Positions 24,402-32,684 of a DNA stretch of 64,000 nt are shown here, in pieces. Positions within the stretch are counted from its first letter, which is position 1. Each line of letters opens with the position of its first letter. Source of the DNA: JAHJQZ01 sp963676075. GTDB lineage: Bacteria > Pseudomonadota > Alphaproteobacteria > Rhizobiales > Devosiaceae. Below the pieces are notes generated by a model. It made no database searches and was not told where the DNA came from. It saw nothing but the letters and a program-made list of their open reading frames with translations. The stretch is from NCBI GenBank assembly GCA_963676075.2, contig CAXXNZ010000001.1, positions 310,001-374,000 of the forward strand, written 5' to 3'. The position numbers and the translations under genes are program-made.

Positions 24402-24629
24402 TCATTGATCTCTGGCGCTGTCGTCCTCGGGCACGAAAGCGAGCAGATCGCCGGGCTGACAGTTGAGATAGGCGCAAATCGCCGAAAGCGTCTCGAATCG
24501 GACGCCTTTCACCTTGCCCTGCCGGAGCAGGGAGAGATTGGCCTCGGTGATGCCAATCGCCTCTGCAAGATCCTTGGACTTGATGCCGCGATCGACGAGA
24601 ATGCTTGCCAGCGTGACCTTGATCGTCAT
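24402..24629 (-). CDS. Small XRE (Cro/CI, YozG-like) regulator paired with DUF2975
   Basis: 75 residues consisting almost only of an HTH: LASILVDRGIKSKDLAEAIGITEANLSLLRQGKVKGVRFETLSAICAYLNCQPGDLL. This branch is nearly always encoded directly after a DUF2975 membrane protein, as here (start and stop overlap by one base, 24629). The pair resembles a membrane sensor with a small DNA-binding partner. A 19-bp palindrome upstream of the pair is the likely operator; the same palindrome stands before the alpha/beta hydrolase gene at 57 kb. Confidence 0.88.
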   Translation of the reverse strand: MTIKVTLASILVDRGIKSKDLAEAIGITEANLSLLRQGKVKGVRFETLSAICAYLNCQPGDLLAFVPEDDSARDQ

Positions 24630-25171
24630 CAGATGAACTGCGCGTTTTCATCGGACAGCGCCGAGGCTTCGGTCAGCACCCAGGAAACGACCAGAACGCT
24701 CAGCGCAAACATGCCCAGAAGAATGGTGTCGCTGCCCAACTGTACGGCGATCTGGCGTTCACCGAGAGGGGCGCCCCAGGTCAGAACAAGTCCGCCCAGC
24801 ATGCGGAACAACGGCTGCGCCAGGGTCCAGAACAGCATGGCGGCGGCGAAGTCGCGCAAACCGGCGATGGTCGAGGCGGCAAACAGCTCATCTGTCGCAA
24901 AGCCGCGGAAACAGGCGGCGAGCCGGAGCAGGCCGAAACTCAGGGGCAGGGTGGCAACCAGCATGATGGTGGCAAACATCAGCCTGCCGGCCTCCGCCGC
25001 TTCGGGCGCCGCCAGCGAAATCCCAACAGACTGGGTCAGCTCATCGACCGGGAGGAGAAGCGCCATGAGGAAAACCACCAATGGTGAAGCCGCCATCAGA
25101 ATGATGCAGATGGCCGCAACAATGCTGCTGAAGCGCCTGATGCGGCGGCGGCGTGAGGAAGGCGTGTCCAT
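24629..25171 (-). CDS. DUF2975 membrane protein
   Basis: 180 residues from the ATG at 25171, preferred over 25237 because the earlier start lies in the operator region. Four predicted membrane helices: about residues 15-38, 66-85, 105-125 and 145-170. ISLAAPEAAEAGRLMFATIML and FATDELFAASTIAGLRDFAAAML are typical DUF2975 features. It probably controls or senses with the overlapping HTH protein. The reaction is unknown. Confidence 0.8.
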   Translation of the reverse strand: MDTPSSRRRRIRRFSSIVAAICIILMAASPLVVFLMALLLPVDELTQSVGISLAAPEAAEAGRLMFATIMLVATLPLSFGLLRLAACFRGFATDELFAASTIAGLRDFAAAMLFWTLAQPLFRMLGGLVLTWGAPLGERQIAVQLGSDTILLGMFALSVLVVSWVLTEASALSDENAQFI

Positions 25172-25184
25172 TCTTGGTTCCAAA

Positions 25185-25203
25185 ATTATTGTTTTACGAT
25201 AAT
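25185..25203. promoter_or_regulatory. 19-bp palindrome, copy A (DUF2975/XRE promoter)
   Basis: ATTATTGTTTTACGATAAT: arms ATTAT-NGT and ACN-ATAAT around a 3-base centre. The reverse complement of 57346-57364 differs at one base only. It stands 14 bp upstream of the DUF2975 start and between it and the divergent gene at 25249, so it may control both. Confidence 0.65.
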
Positions 25204-25248
25204 GTATTTCTGTATTACGGGGAAATCGTCCCGTCAACGGAGTTCATC

Positions 25249-25623
25249 ATGCCAACTCACGTCCACCTCCGAATCGCTTTTGCCCTTGCCATCGCGACGG
25301 CGTTGGTTCCCACGGTTTCGCCCGCAGCGCAGGTGCCCGGACCGATCACGGTCAAACAGGTACTCGAACTGTTCGATACCACCGATTCCGACACCGAAGC
25401 CGGCAAGCTGCTTTTTGCCTATCTCTCGGGAATTGGCGAAACCGCTGGGGCGGTGATCGCTGAAGCCCGCAAGTCCGGCGCCTTTTCCAACTGCACCGGC
25501 TCTCTATCGCTCGACGGCACCAGCGTCGAGTCGGCCTTGCGCCAGGCTGGCGGCGATAGCGCAACACGCGCCGCCACCCCGGTCATCATCGCCGACATGT
25601 TCGAGCGGGCGGGGTGCCGATAA
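25249..25623 (+). CDS. Exported small protein, weakly Rap1a/Tai-like
   Basis: 124 residues from the ATG at 25249 (CGGAG upstream). A signal peptide (MPTHVHLRIAFALAIATALVPTVSPAAQ) is followed by an acidic, helical domain with YLSGIGETAGAVIAEARKSG, one Cys in FSNCTG and a C-terminal Cys in FERAGCR, probably one disulfide. The pattern of a Y-x-x-G helix and a final Cys recalls the Rap1a/Tai family of periplasmic proteins, but similarity is too weak to assign. No secretion-system effector gene is nearby. The divergent promoter is shared with DUF2975. Confidence 0.6.
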   Translation: MPTHVHLRIAFALAIATALVPTVSPAAQVPGPITVKQVLELFDTTDSDTEAGKLLFAYLSGIGETAGAVIAEARKSGAFSNCTGSLSLDGTSVESALRQAGGDSATRAATPVIIADMFERAGCR

Positions 25624-25752
25624 CGCGCCTGGGCGGCGGGATCGGACCCGCTGCCCCGGACCTTCGGTCGCAGTCTGGCAAAAAAAGCGTTTGAGGGCAT
25701 TGATATGCTGGACAGGGGTGGGGGCGTTTGCTAGAGAGGCCGCCTTGAAGAT

Positions 25753-25828
<76 letters not shown>

Positions 25829-25983
25829 AGTCTCCCCACAAGCGGGACGATGTGTGAAGCCGCCGCAAGGCGGTTTTTCTTTGTGCAGTTAAGCGCAACG
25901 GGTGTTCGACCAGATAGGCGTTCAGGGCTCCGAGGTCCTCGGTGCTCAGCGCGATCTATTCCATGTTGTCGTTGATTCTGAGG

Positions 25984-26313
25984 TCAGGCTGGCGGCTTCA
26001 AGGTGCCGAAATAGGCGGCCAGTTGCTTGACCTGGGCCGGCGACAGGGCGAGATCGGCCATGTCACCGGTGTTCTTGAGGCTGTCGGTGATGCGGGCGAC
26101 GTCGGCGCCGCGAATGTCGGGTGCCAGGCCTTCCCCCTTGGCGTTCATGCCGTGGCAGGAGGCGCAACCGACGCCGCCGGCCGCTTCTTCGTGCAGGCGC
26201 TTGCCGGCGGCAATATCGGCAGACGAGGGGGCATCGGACGGTATCGCCGTGACGAGCGCCATGAGCCCGAAACCTGCAAGCAGCGCAATGAATGCCAAAT
26301 GGATAAACCGCAT
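25984..26313 (-). CDS. Membrane-anchored or secreted monoheme c-type cytochrome
   Basis: 109 residues. The N-terminal MRFIHLAFIALLAGFGLMALV is a signal peptide or anchor. The heme site CASCH lies near residue 50 (GGVGCASCHGMNAKGEGLAPDIRG) and the Met ligand is probably in the following GDMADLALSPAQVKQLAAYF region. It fits small class I cytochromes c of the periplasm that shuttle electrons to a terminal oxidase or from a dehydrogenase. No redox partner gene is adjacent. It is convergent with the tRNA and divergent from pcaB. Confidence 0.88.
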   Translation of the reverse strand: MRFIHLAFIALLAGFGLMALVTAIPSDAPSSADIAAGKRLHEEAAGGVGCASCHGMNAKGEGLAPDIRGADVARITDSLKNTGDMADLALSPAQVKQLAAYFGTLKPPA

Positions 26314-26597
26314 AAAGACCTCCGGACCGAGACGCTGCCGTCCGCTGAGAGGTGCGGACCGTATCCGGTCCGCCTGCGGGCGATTCGCTCGGTTGCGGTT
26401 CTACTGAGGCTCGACATAGGCTTTGTGACAGCGGGGAGAGCTGACGTGTGGCAAATCGACCGAGGCGGGAGCGGGCACGAATTCAGGTGCCGGAGCGCGC
26501 AGGCAAAGCGTGTGGTTGATGCCTTACTGCCTCGGAATATTAACCGGACCATGACAGATTCACTTCAATCGATGCCTTTTCTGCCCGAGACCGTGTC

Positions 26598-27656
26598 ATG
26601 ACCGTTTCCGCCTTCGACCATCCACTCCTGTCTCAACTCGTTGGCGATGACGACGTTGCTGCTTATTTCGGTTTTGACGCCGAGCTTTACGCGTCAATCG
26701 CCTTCGAGACGGCGCTGGCCGATGTGTGCGCGAATCTCGACCTGATCCCGAGGGAAGCGGCAGAGACGATTGGCAAAAAACTCAGCGGGTTTCGCCCGGA
26801 CATGAAGCGGCTCAGGCTCGCAACCCGGCGCGACGGGCTGATGGTGCCGGACCTTATCGCCCAGATGCGCAGCCATATCGGCCAGCCGCACGGGCATCAC
26901 CTGCATTTCGGCGCCACCAGTCAGGATGTCACAGACACCGGACTGATCCTGCGGCTGGCCGAGATGCTCAACATCGTCCTCACGCGCATTGCTGCGCTGA
27001 AGGAAGCGCTCACCGAGACCGAGAAGCGCTTCGGTCCGCGCAAATTGACCGGGGTCACCCGCATGCAGCGCGCTCTGCCGATCACCGTTGCCGATCGGAT
27101 GCGCACTTGGATCGATCCGCTCGACCGTCATGTCGTGCGGCTCGAGGATCTGAAGCCGCGCCTTCTGGTTCTGCAGCTGGGCGGCGCCGTCGGCACACGC
27201 CATGCCTTCAATGGCAAGGGCGACGCGGTGGCGCGCGGATTGGCGGAAAAACTGGGGCTCGGCTTTACCGGGCCGTCATGGCAGACCGAACGCGACAGCA
27301 TCGCCGAATTTGCCGCCTGGCTGTCACTGGTCACTGGTACGCTCGGCAAGATGGGGCAGGACCTGCTGCTGATGTCGCAGAATGCCGTCGGCGAGGCGAG
27401 CTTTGCCGCAGGCGGGGGATCTTCGGCCATGCCGCATAAGCAGAACCCGGTCGCTGCCGAAGTGCTGGTGTCGCTGGCCATGTTCAACGCCACCCTGCTG
27501 TCGGGCATGCATGGCGCGCAGATCCATGAGAACGAGCGCTCAGGCTCGGCCTGGACGCTCGAATGGCTGTTGCTGCCCCAGATGGTGGTTGCGACCGCCG
27601 GCGCGCTCAAGCAGGCGCGCGACATGCTCGACACGGTCACGGCGCTCGGGCGCTGA
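26598..27656 (+). CDS. pcaB: 3-carboxy-cis,cis-muconate cycloisomerase-like lyase
   Basis: 352 residues, the length of rhizobial PcaB. The fumarase/aspartase-superfamily signature GSSAMPHKQNPVAAE is near residue 275, HLHFGATSQDVTDTG near residue 97 and LTGVTRMQRALPI near 150. PcaB lactonises 3-carboxy-cis,cis-muconate in the protocatechuate branch of the beta-ketoadipate pathway. No other pca gene or PcaQ regulator is present here, so the gene stands outside its usual operon and the assignment rests on sequence alone; adenylosuccinate lyase is less likely given the length and the motif. Confidence 0.85.
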   Translation: MTVSAFDHPLLSQLVGDDDVAAYFGFDAELYASIAFETALADVCANLDLIPREAAETIGKKLSGFRPDMKRLRLATRRDGLMVPDLIAQMRSHIGQPHGHHLHFGATSQDVTDTGLILRLAEMLNIVLTRIAALKEALTETEKRFGPRKLTGVTRMQRALPITVADRMRTWIDPLDRHVVRLEDLKPRLLVLQLGGAVGTRHAFNGKGDAVARGLAEKLGLGFTGPSWQTERDSIAEFAAWLSLVTGTLGKMGQDLLLMSQNAVGEASFAAGGGSSAMPHKQNPVAAEVLVSLAMFNATLLSGMHGAQIHENERSGSAWTLEWLLLPQMVVATAGALKQARDMLDTVTALGR

Positions 27657-27737
27657 CATCTGCGGCAATTTGCAACCTACTTTTTTGGAAAGGTTTTTTG
27701 CCCGCACCCTTTTGCTAGCGCTGTCGGCGCCCTAAAT

Positions 27738-27793
27738 ATGGGGACGCGAAGGCCTTGCCTTCGGGAGCGGCGTGCTGCGCCGTTCGGCCCCAT
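27738..27793 (+). ncRNA. Structured leader upstream of terC (unassigned cis-regulatory RNA candidate)
   Basis: An outer stem ATGGGG/CCCCAT (27738-27743 with 27788-27793) encloses two hairpins: CGAAGGC/GCCTTCG at 27747-27763 and AGCGGCG with its partner at 27766-27784. The three-way junction ends 18 bases before the TTG start. TerC genes often carry the manganese yybP-ykoY riboswitch, but its conserved GGGGAGUAG and ACAUACG segments are not found, so the class is open. Confidence 0.45.
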
Positions 27794-27811
27794 CGGTTAC
27801 GGTAGCTTATT

Positions 27812-28495
27812 TTGTTCTTCTCCGATCCCGGTAGCTTCGGCGCTTTCGTTCAGGTTGTGCTGATCGATCTCGTGCTGGCTGGCGACAACGCGGTTGTCAT
27901 CGGCATGGCTGCTGCGGGTCTGCCGGCGAGTCTCAGGCACAAGGCGATCTTCTGGGGCATCATCGCCGCAGCGGTCCTGCGCGTTCTGCTGGCCTTGTGC
28001 GCTGTCTATCTGCTCGAAATTGTCGGTCTGTTGCTGGCTGGTGGCTTTCTGCTGCTGTGGGTCGCTTGGAAGATGTACCAGGAGTTGCGTGACGCCCATG
28101 CCGTCGGCGCAACCGACGCCGATGGTGTCGCCCGATCCGAAACGCCTGGCGTCAATGGCAAGATCAAGGGGTTCGGGGCTGCGCTGTCGCAGATCATGAT
28201 CGCCGACGTCTCGATGTCGCTGGACAACGTGCTGGCCGTGGCGGGCGCGGCACGCGATCACACGGTCGCGCTCGGATTCGGGCTGTTGCTGTCGGTGGCG
28301 CTGATGGGGCTGGCGGCCAATTTCATTGCACGGCTGCTCACTCGCCATCGCTGGATTGCCTATCTCGGGCTGATCATTATCTTCATCGTGGCGCTGCGCA
28401 TGATTTTTGACGGCACCCACGAGTTGGCGCTGTTCGCCGGCATCGAATTGCCATTGGCCCCGCATGGCGTTGGCCACGTTTTGAGCCATCACTGA
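27812..28495 (+). CDS. TerC family membrane protein (YjbE type)
   Basis: 227 residues from a TTG at 27812. Seven to eight membrane helices are expected. The acidic motifs of the family are present: DLVLAGDNAVVIGMA in helix 1 and DVSMSLDNVLAVAGAA in the second half, conserved Asp/Asn residues thought to bind or transport metal ions. YjbE/YkoY/TerC proteins are associated with manganese export or metalation of exported enzymes in other bacteria. Its leader forms a compact RNA structure. A hairpin with ACGAA/TTCGT arms (28613-28644) lies downstream. Confidence 0.85.
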   Translation: MFFSDPGSFGAFVQVVLIDLVLAGDNAVVIGMAAAGLPASLRHKAIFWGIIAAAVLRVLLALCAVYLLEIVGLLLAGGFLLLWVAWKMYQELRDAHAVGATDADGVARSETPGVNGKIKGFGAALSQIMIADVSMSLDNVLAVAGAARDHTVALGFGLLLSVALMGLAANFIARLLTRHRWIAYLGLIIIFIVALRMIFDGTHELALFAGIELPLAPHGVGHVLSHH

Positions 28496-28612
28496 CCCCA
28501 GCGTCCGGCGGTGCTGGTGCCAAGGACTCGCCATTTGGCACGAGCGCCGAGCGGCATGGTGATTTTTTCGAAACCATAGCCAGCGTTTTTCGATCAATTG
28601 CGCTTTTGCGAA

Positions 28613-28644
28613 ACGAAATCGGCATCGGTCGCCGATAGTTTCGT
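28613..28644. other. Hairpin downstream of terC
   Basis: ATCGGC (28618-28623) pairs with GCCGAT (28631-28636), extended by ACGAA/TTCGT with a three-base bulge. No T tract follows. It may be a weak terminator or lie in the leader of the FemAB-like gene. Confidence 0.35.
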
Positions 28645-28743
28645 GGCTGCACCTTTGCCGCAAACGGTGCCGGGCGGCGCGCTGGATCTTGTTCCCGCGC
28701 AACATGCCGGGCGCCGCGGGCGGCCGTGAGGACGGAGCGGAAC

Positions 28744-29913
28744 ATGGATGCAAGCAACAGTTCGTTGGTCGAGGCCGAGCAGGTCGCCGCACTGAGCAAG
28801 GTGCCGGCGAAGTCGAATAAGTCGGCCAAATTCCTGTTAACTCTCAAACATGTTTCACCTGACGCCTGGGACGCGATCGTCTCCGAGTTCGATGGTGTCT
28901 GCCAGGAAATGACCACCGTTTTTGCCAAGAACCGCTGGCCGGACGTCAAGCTCGAGCCGGTGCTGATGATGGATGGCAATACCCCGGTCGCCGGCGCTCT
29001 TGTCATGGTTCAGAAACTGCCGCTGGGCATCGCCAAGCTCGCTGTCATCAAGTGGGGGCCGGCGCTCAAGGACGAGATGCATCCACATTGTCACGCCATC
29101 TACGGCCAGTCGATCGACCTGCTGATAGCTGAATATGCCCGTGAGCGCGGCATGATGCTGTCGATCATGGCGCGGGCGCCGCGTTCGCAGAAGGCGGAGT
29201 GCGTCGAGTTCCTGCAGTGGCGTGGTTTCCGCCAGGGCGCCGGACTGCTGTTTCCCAACCGCTATATCGTCAGGCTGCGGCTGTCCGACGCCGAGCAGCG
29301 CAAGAGCTTTGCGCAGAAATGGCGCTACCACCTCAACAAGGCGGAAAAGGAAGGGCTGGTGTTCGAGCATGCCTCGCCCGATCAGCTGCCGGAATTCGAC
29401 CGGCTGTATCACGCCATGACCGACCGCAAGAAATTCCCGGACTATTCCGCCTACGATACCGTTCCCAAGCTGATGGACGCCTCGGTCGAGGCGTTGCGGC
29501 CCGAACTGTTCTTCGTCAGGAAGGACGACGAGATCGTTGCTGGCGCCCTGATTTTCACGGCTGGCCGCACGGCAGTCTATCTTTACGGCGCTACCGACGA
29601 TCACGCCCTGCCGCTTCGGGCCGGTTATTTCCTTCAGTGGAACATCATCAGGTGGCTGAGAGACAACACGACCGCAGATCTCTACGATCTTGGGGGCACG
29701 GATGGCTTCCAGGGCCTGCACCAGTTCAAGAAGGGCATGGTGGGCGACGAGGGCGTGATTACGCCGGTTCCGCCGATCTACAATTTCGCATCCAACCCCG
29801 TCGCGCTCGTTCTCGGCACCGCAGCCTATGCGGCGCGCGACGGTATGCATGAGCTCAAGCGTTTCATCAATTGGTTGCGCAATGACATGGCGCGTCCCAA
29901 TCAGGGGCGCTAG
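28744..29913 (+). CDS. FemAB/BioF2-like GNAT transferase linked to polysaccharide synthesis
   Basis: 389 residues from the ATG at 28744 (CGGAG upstream). Two GNAT-like halves are recognisable: a first with KWGPALKDEMH, a second with KWRYHLNKAEKEGLVFE, FFVRKDDEIVAGALIF and the closing LYDLGGTDGFQGLHQFKKGM, the pattern of FemAB and the GNAT_6 branch. These enzymes add amino acids or acyl groups to peptidoglycan precursors or to glycans. The flippase gene follows without any gap, so a role in building or decorating an exported glycan is likely. Confidence 0.8.
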   Translation: MDASNSSLVEAEQVAALSKVPAKSNKSAKFLLTLKHVSPDAWDAIVSEFDGVCQEMTTVFAKNRWPDVKLEPVLMMDGNTPVAGALVMVQKLPLGIAKLAVIKWGPALKDEMHPHCHAIYGQSIDLLIAEYARERGMMLSIMARAPRSQKAECVEFLQWRGFRQGAGLLFPNRYIVRLRLSDAEQRKSFAQKWRYHLNKAEKEGLVFEHASPDQLPEFDRLYHAMTDRKKFPDYSAYDTVPKLMDASVEALRPELFFVRKDDEIVAGALIFTAGRTAVYLYGATDDHALPLRAGYFLQWNIIRWLRDNTTADLYDLGGTDGFQGLHQFKKGMVGDEGVITPVPPIYNFASNPVALVLGTAAYAARDGMHELKRFINWLRNDMARPNQGR

Positions 29914-31272
29914 ATGAAACTCATGCCAAAATTGAAGGCCAGGTTGCCGTCGACGCTTGCATCGCAGTCGGCATTGATCTTTCTGGCGCGCGTGTTCGGG
30001 GCTGGCCTGATGTTCATCGGTCAGGCCGCGATTGCGCGCGTCTGGGGGGCGGCGGTTCTTGGCGAATACATCGTTGTCATCGCAGCAGCCAACCTAATCG
30101 CGGCGTTCATGCCGCTGGGCTTTCAGACCATCGGCACCTATTTCGCCGCTGAATATCGCGCAAAAGGGCAGGGGCGCCTGATCTGGCGCTTTTCGATCCT
30201 GGCTTTTGCACAACTCGCGGTGGTGGCAGTGCTGGTCGTGATGTTCGGCCTCGACGGCCTCAGCCTGTTCGGGGCGACCGGGGCAGTCGTGGCGGTACAT
30301 TTCCCGGCCATGGTGGCCATCGCCATTTCGACAGCGCTGATGTTCCTCGATTCCAGCCTGCTGATCGGGTTGAAACGTCCGTTTGCCGGCTTCATCGCCG
30401 ATACGCTCCTGCGTCCGGGCTTGATGGTTGCAGGCTTTCTGGTCGCGCTGTTCATATTGAAAGGTGGCATTGGCGAGCTGCTGAACGTGTTTGCCATCGG
30501 TTACGGCATTCTCGGCATCCTGCATTTCCTGTTCACCATCTGGTGCCTGCGCGATGTGCAGGTTGACGGGGAGGATGTGCCCCTGGGCAAGGAAGCCGGC
30601 CGCTGGTGGCGCTTTGCCTTGCCGTGGGTGCTGATCGCGCTTGCCACGGACTTCTTCTTCGACCTCGATCTGGTCGCGCTGTCGAGCCTGATGAGCCCGG
30701 ACGAACTCGCCATTTTCGGCGTGTGTGCCCGCATCTTTTCGCTCGCGTCGTTCGGTGTGCTCGCGGTCTATTCAGTGACCATGCCCGATGTTTTCGAAGC
30801 CGAAGCGATGAACGATCGTGCCGGCTTCATGAGCCGCATTGGCGATGCCAATGTCCTGGCGGCCGGCGCTTCGATACTGCTGTTCGGACTTGCCGGAATC
30901 TTCGGTCCGTTCGTGCTGCTGCTGTTCGGTACAAGTTTTCTTGCCGGATCCGCACCGCTCGCCGTGCTCTGCCTGGCTCTTGCTGTCCGCTCCGCCTTCG
31001 GCCCGACAAGCCTGGTTCTGTCGATCCACGACCACCCTTATGCCAGCCTGCCTGCCGTTGCCGCCGGCCTTGTGACGCTTGTCGGCGCCAATATGGCGCT
31101 GGTGCCGCCTTTCGGATTGATTGGCGCCTCGGTTTCGGCGCTGATCGCCATCACCGTCTGGTCGGCGATGCTGTGGTTTGTTGCCTGGCGCATGACCGGG
31201 ATAGACGTCTCGATCATGCCGCGCATCAGAAAGCGGCAAGACAGCAAGCGGGCAAAGCTGGCCGCGGAGTAG
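29914..31272 (+). CDS. Wzx-like oligosaccharide flippase (MOP superfamily)
   Basis: 452 residues with about 14 hydrophobic helices and a short basic C-terminus. The N-terminal SQSALIFLARVFGAGLMFIGQAAIARVWGAAVLGEY is the usual opening of polysaccharide flippases (ARxxG-LGxY type). It should move lipid-linked glycan units across the inner membrane. Its ATG directly follows the stop of the FemAB-like gene (tagATG), giving a two-gene operon. No Wzy or Wzc gene is in view, so the polymer is unknown. Confidence 0.85.
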   Translation: MKLMPKLKARLPSTLASQSALIFLARVFGAGLMFIGQAAIARVWGAAVLGEYIVVIAAANLIAAFMPLGFQTIGTYFAAEYRAKGQGRLIWRFSILAFAQLAVVAVLVVMFGLDGLSLFGATGAVVAVHFPAMVAIAISTALMFLDSSLLIGLKRPFAGFIADTLLRPGLMVAGFLVALFILKGGIGELLNVFAIGYGILGILHFLFTIWCLRDVQVDGEDVPLGKEAGRWWRFALPWVLIALATDFFFDLDLVALSSLMSPDELAIFGVCARIFSLASFGVLAVYSVTMPDVFEAEAMNDRAGFMSRIGDANVLAAGASILLFGLAGIFGPFVLLLFGTSFLAGSAPLAVLCLALAVRSAFGPTSLVLSIHDHPYASLPAVAAGLVTLVGANMALVPPFGLIGASVSALIAITVWSAMLWFVAWRMTGIDVSIMPRIRKRQDSKRAKLAAE

Positions 31273-31339
31273 TCAGGCATTTCCGTGAAATTGGGTGGCA
31301 AGTCTGGGTAGGGGGAATGTCCCGCGCTCGGCGCCTGTG

Positions 31340-31430
31340 GCTGCACCCCACCCGACTCGACTTCGTCGAGGCACCCTCACCATCAAGGGGAGGGAAGCAG
31401 GGGATGAGTCCATCTGAGAATAAAGGGCTT
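31340..31430. repeat. Intergenic repeat-like sequence
   Basis: C/A-rich sequence (ctgcaccccacccgactcg, then cttcgtcgag, then ccctcaccatcaaggggagg) with a small CTCGAC/GTCGAG inverted repeat at 31368-31381. Sequences of this appearance are common dispersed spacers in Rhizobiales. It lies between the convergent flippase and GNAT genes. Confidence 0.35.
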
Positions 31431-32077
31431 TAGCGCCTCAGGAAGGGCAACCAACCCTCGAGCCAGTAGCGCAGCTTGGCCGCAGAACCGACGCTGACGC
31501 CCTGGTCATATTCCGGCTTGGTCTTTTCGAGCGGGAATTCGTAAAGCAGGTAATCTTCGCCGAACAGGTGTTGTTTGAGCTCGGCCACGCGCTTGTAGCC
31601 GTAGCGTTCCATCAGTGCGATCGAGACTTTATTCTCCGGGCGGGAGTAGGTGAGGATCTTGTGGAAGCGGTCGTTCTGCCAAACGCTCTGGTAGGTCCGC
31701 ATGACGCGCATAGCCAGAGTCCCCGAACGGTACTTCGGATCGACATACGACCAGTATTGCCACAACACGCCATATTCCGGCCCGGACAGGATGAACCCGG
31801 CCAATTCGCCCTTGTCGCGAATGGTCATGACGTGGCGCGGATCGGTGCGGATGAGCTGATCGAGATAGGCTTTGGTCAGCCGGCCGGCCTCGAACGCCTT
31901 GAAGGCGTCGTTGTAATGCGGCGACGTCCTGACAGCGTCCATGACCATGGCGTGGACGGCGGGAATGTCGGCAAAATGCGCCGGCACAAGGACATCCGGC
32001 TTGGCGCGGCCTGTCACCGCCGTGGTGGTGTCGGAACTGGTTTTGACTGTTTCGACCGTGTCCGCTGCGTCTGTCAT
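31430..32077 (-). CDS. GNAT family N-acetyltransferase
   Basis: 215 residues. After a Thr/Val-rich leader, the acetyltransferase domain begins near residue 28 (DVLVPAHFADIPAVHAMVMDAV). ELAGFILSGPEYGVLWQYWSYVDPKYRSGTLAMRVMRTYQSV holds the acetyl-CoA-binding region, and RPENKVSIALMERYGYKRV is motif B. The C-terminal 40 residues end in a hydrophobic YWLEGWLPFLRR. It is convergent with the flippase gene and may act in the same glycan pathway, though nothing proves this. Confidence 0.8.
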   Translation of the reverse strand: MTDAADTVETVKTSSDTTTAVTGRAKPDVLVPAHFADIPAVHAMVMDAVRTSPHYNDAFKAFEAGRLTKAYLDQLIRTDPRHVMTIRDKGELAGFILSGPEYGVLWQYWSYVDPKYRSGTLAMRVMRTYQSVWQNDRFHKILTYSRPENKVSIALMERYGYKRVAELKQHLFGEDYLLYEFPLEKTKPEYDQGVSVGSAAKLRYWLEGWLPFLRR

Positions 32078-32684
32078 TGCGACCCCGCAAAATATGCTTT
32101 CAGGATGAGCACGTGCAAATCGAAGCCCGGCGCACGCCTCGACGTCGGTTCAGCAATCATGCAGGTAATGCGTTACGGCCAAGCTAAAAATCGCGGGGCG
32201 GGGTCAGGTGTTTCTCAAGTGTTGCCCAAAACGCCGCATTTCAGTTAACTGAAAATAATTATTGCATTGTCATCATGATTCTCTGACGGTTTGTCGGATA
32301 TATATCATGAGTATTCGTAGAAGAATTTCTGGTGCTTTTCGGTATTTCATTCGTAATTTCCTTTGCTGGTCCGGCTCTGGCCGAGGAGCCTGCAGCGAGC
32401 ATGAGCGTTGCCGGCACGACGTTTTTTATCGACGCCGGCAGTTGCCAACATTGCCAATATTCCGTCAGCGGCGGTCGGGGATAGCCCTGCCTGGTCGTGT
32501 GCACTGCCACCTGCATCGGATGCCATATCCAGCCTCGGCGCGCGTGGGAGGACTAAACCGGAATACGTAGTAATCAGCAGGCGCGAAGACTGAAGCCAAG
32601 TAACCTAATCAGCAGAAGTTGCCGCTAAACTCGGTGCGGAAATGACGGGGCCGCCACAGCACCGGCCCGGAATGCGGAGTTGAC
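32078..32684. other. 600-bp intergenic region with palindromes
   Basis: No intact gene was seen. TCAGTTAACTGA (32241-32252) is a perfect palindrome, followed at once by AATAATTATT (32254-32263), another perfect palindrome, in an AT-rich patch that looks like a promoter or operator. A broken secreted-peptide gene may follow at about 32308-32489. The last 100 bp should contain the promoter of the EAL-domain gene. Confidence 0.45.
32308..32489 (+). pseudogene. Possible broken gene for a small secreted Cys-containing peptide
   Basis: The ATG at 32308 reads MSIRRRISGAF. In the next frame GISFVISFAGPALA, then EEPAASMSVAGTTFFIDAGSCQHCQYSVSGG follows, which looks like the rest of a signal peptide, an Ala-x-Ala cleavage site and a mature part with CQHC. 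A one-base shift near 32340 joins the two. The frame ends in TAG at 32487-32489. No family was recognised, so this could be chance. Confidence 0.3.

Noticed and set aside
25249..25623. Type VI secretion immunity protein (Rap1a/Tai)
   Set aside because: Only the general pattern of a secreted helical protein with a terminal cysteine is shared; there is no effector gene or secretion locus nearby.
27738..27811. Manganese yybP-ykoY riboswitch before terC
   Set aside because: The structure is there, but the conserved GGGGAGUAG and CAUACG loops are not, so the class name was not used.
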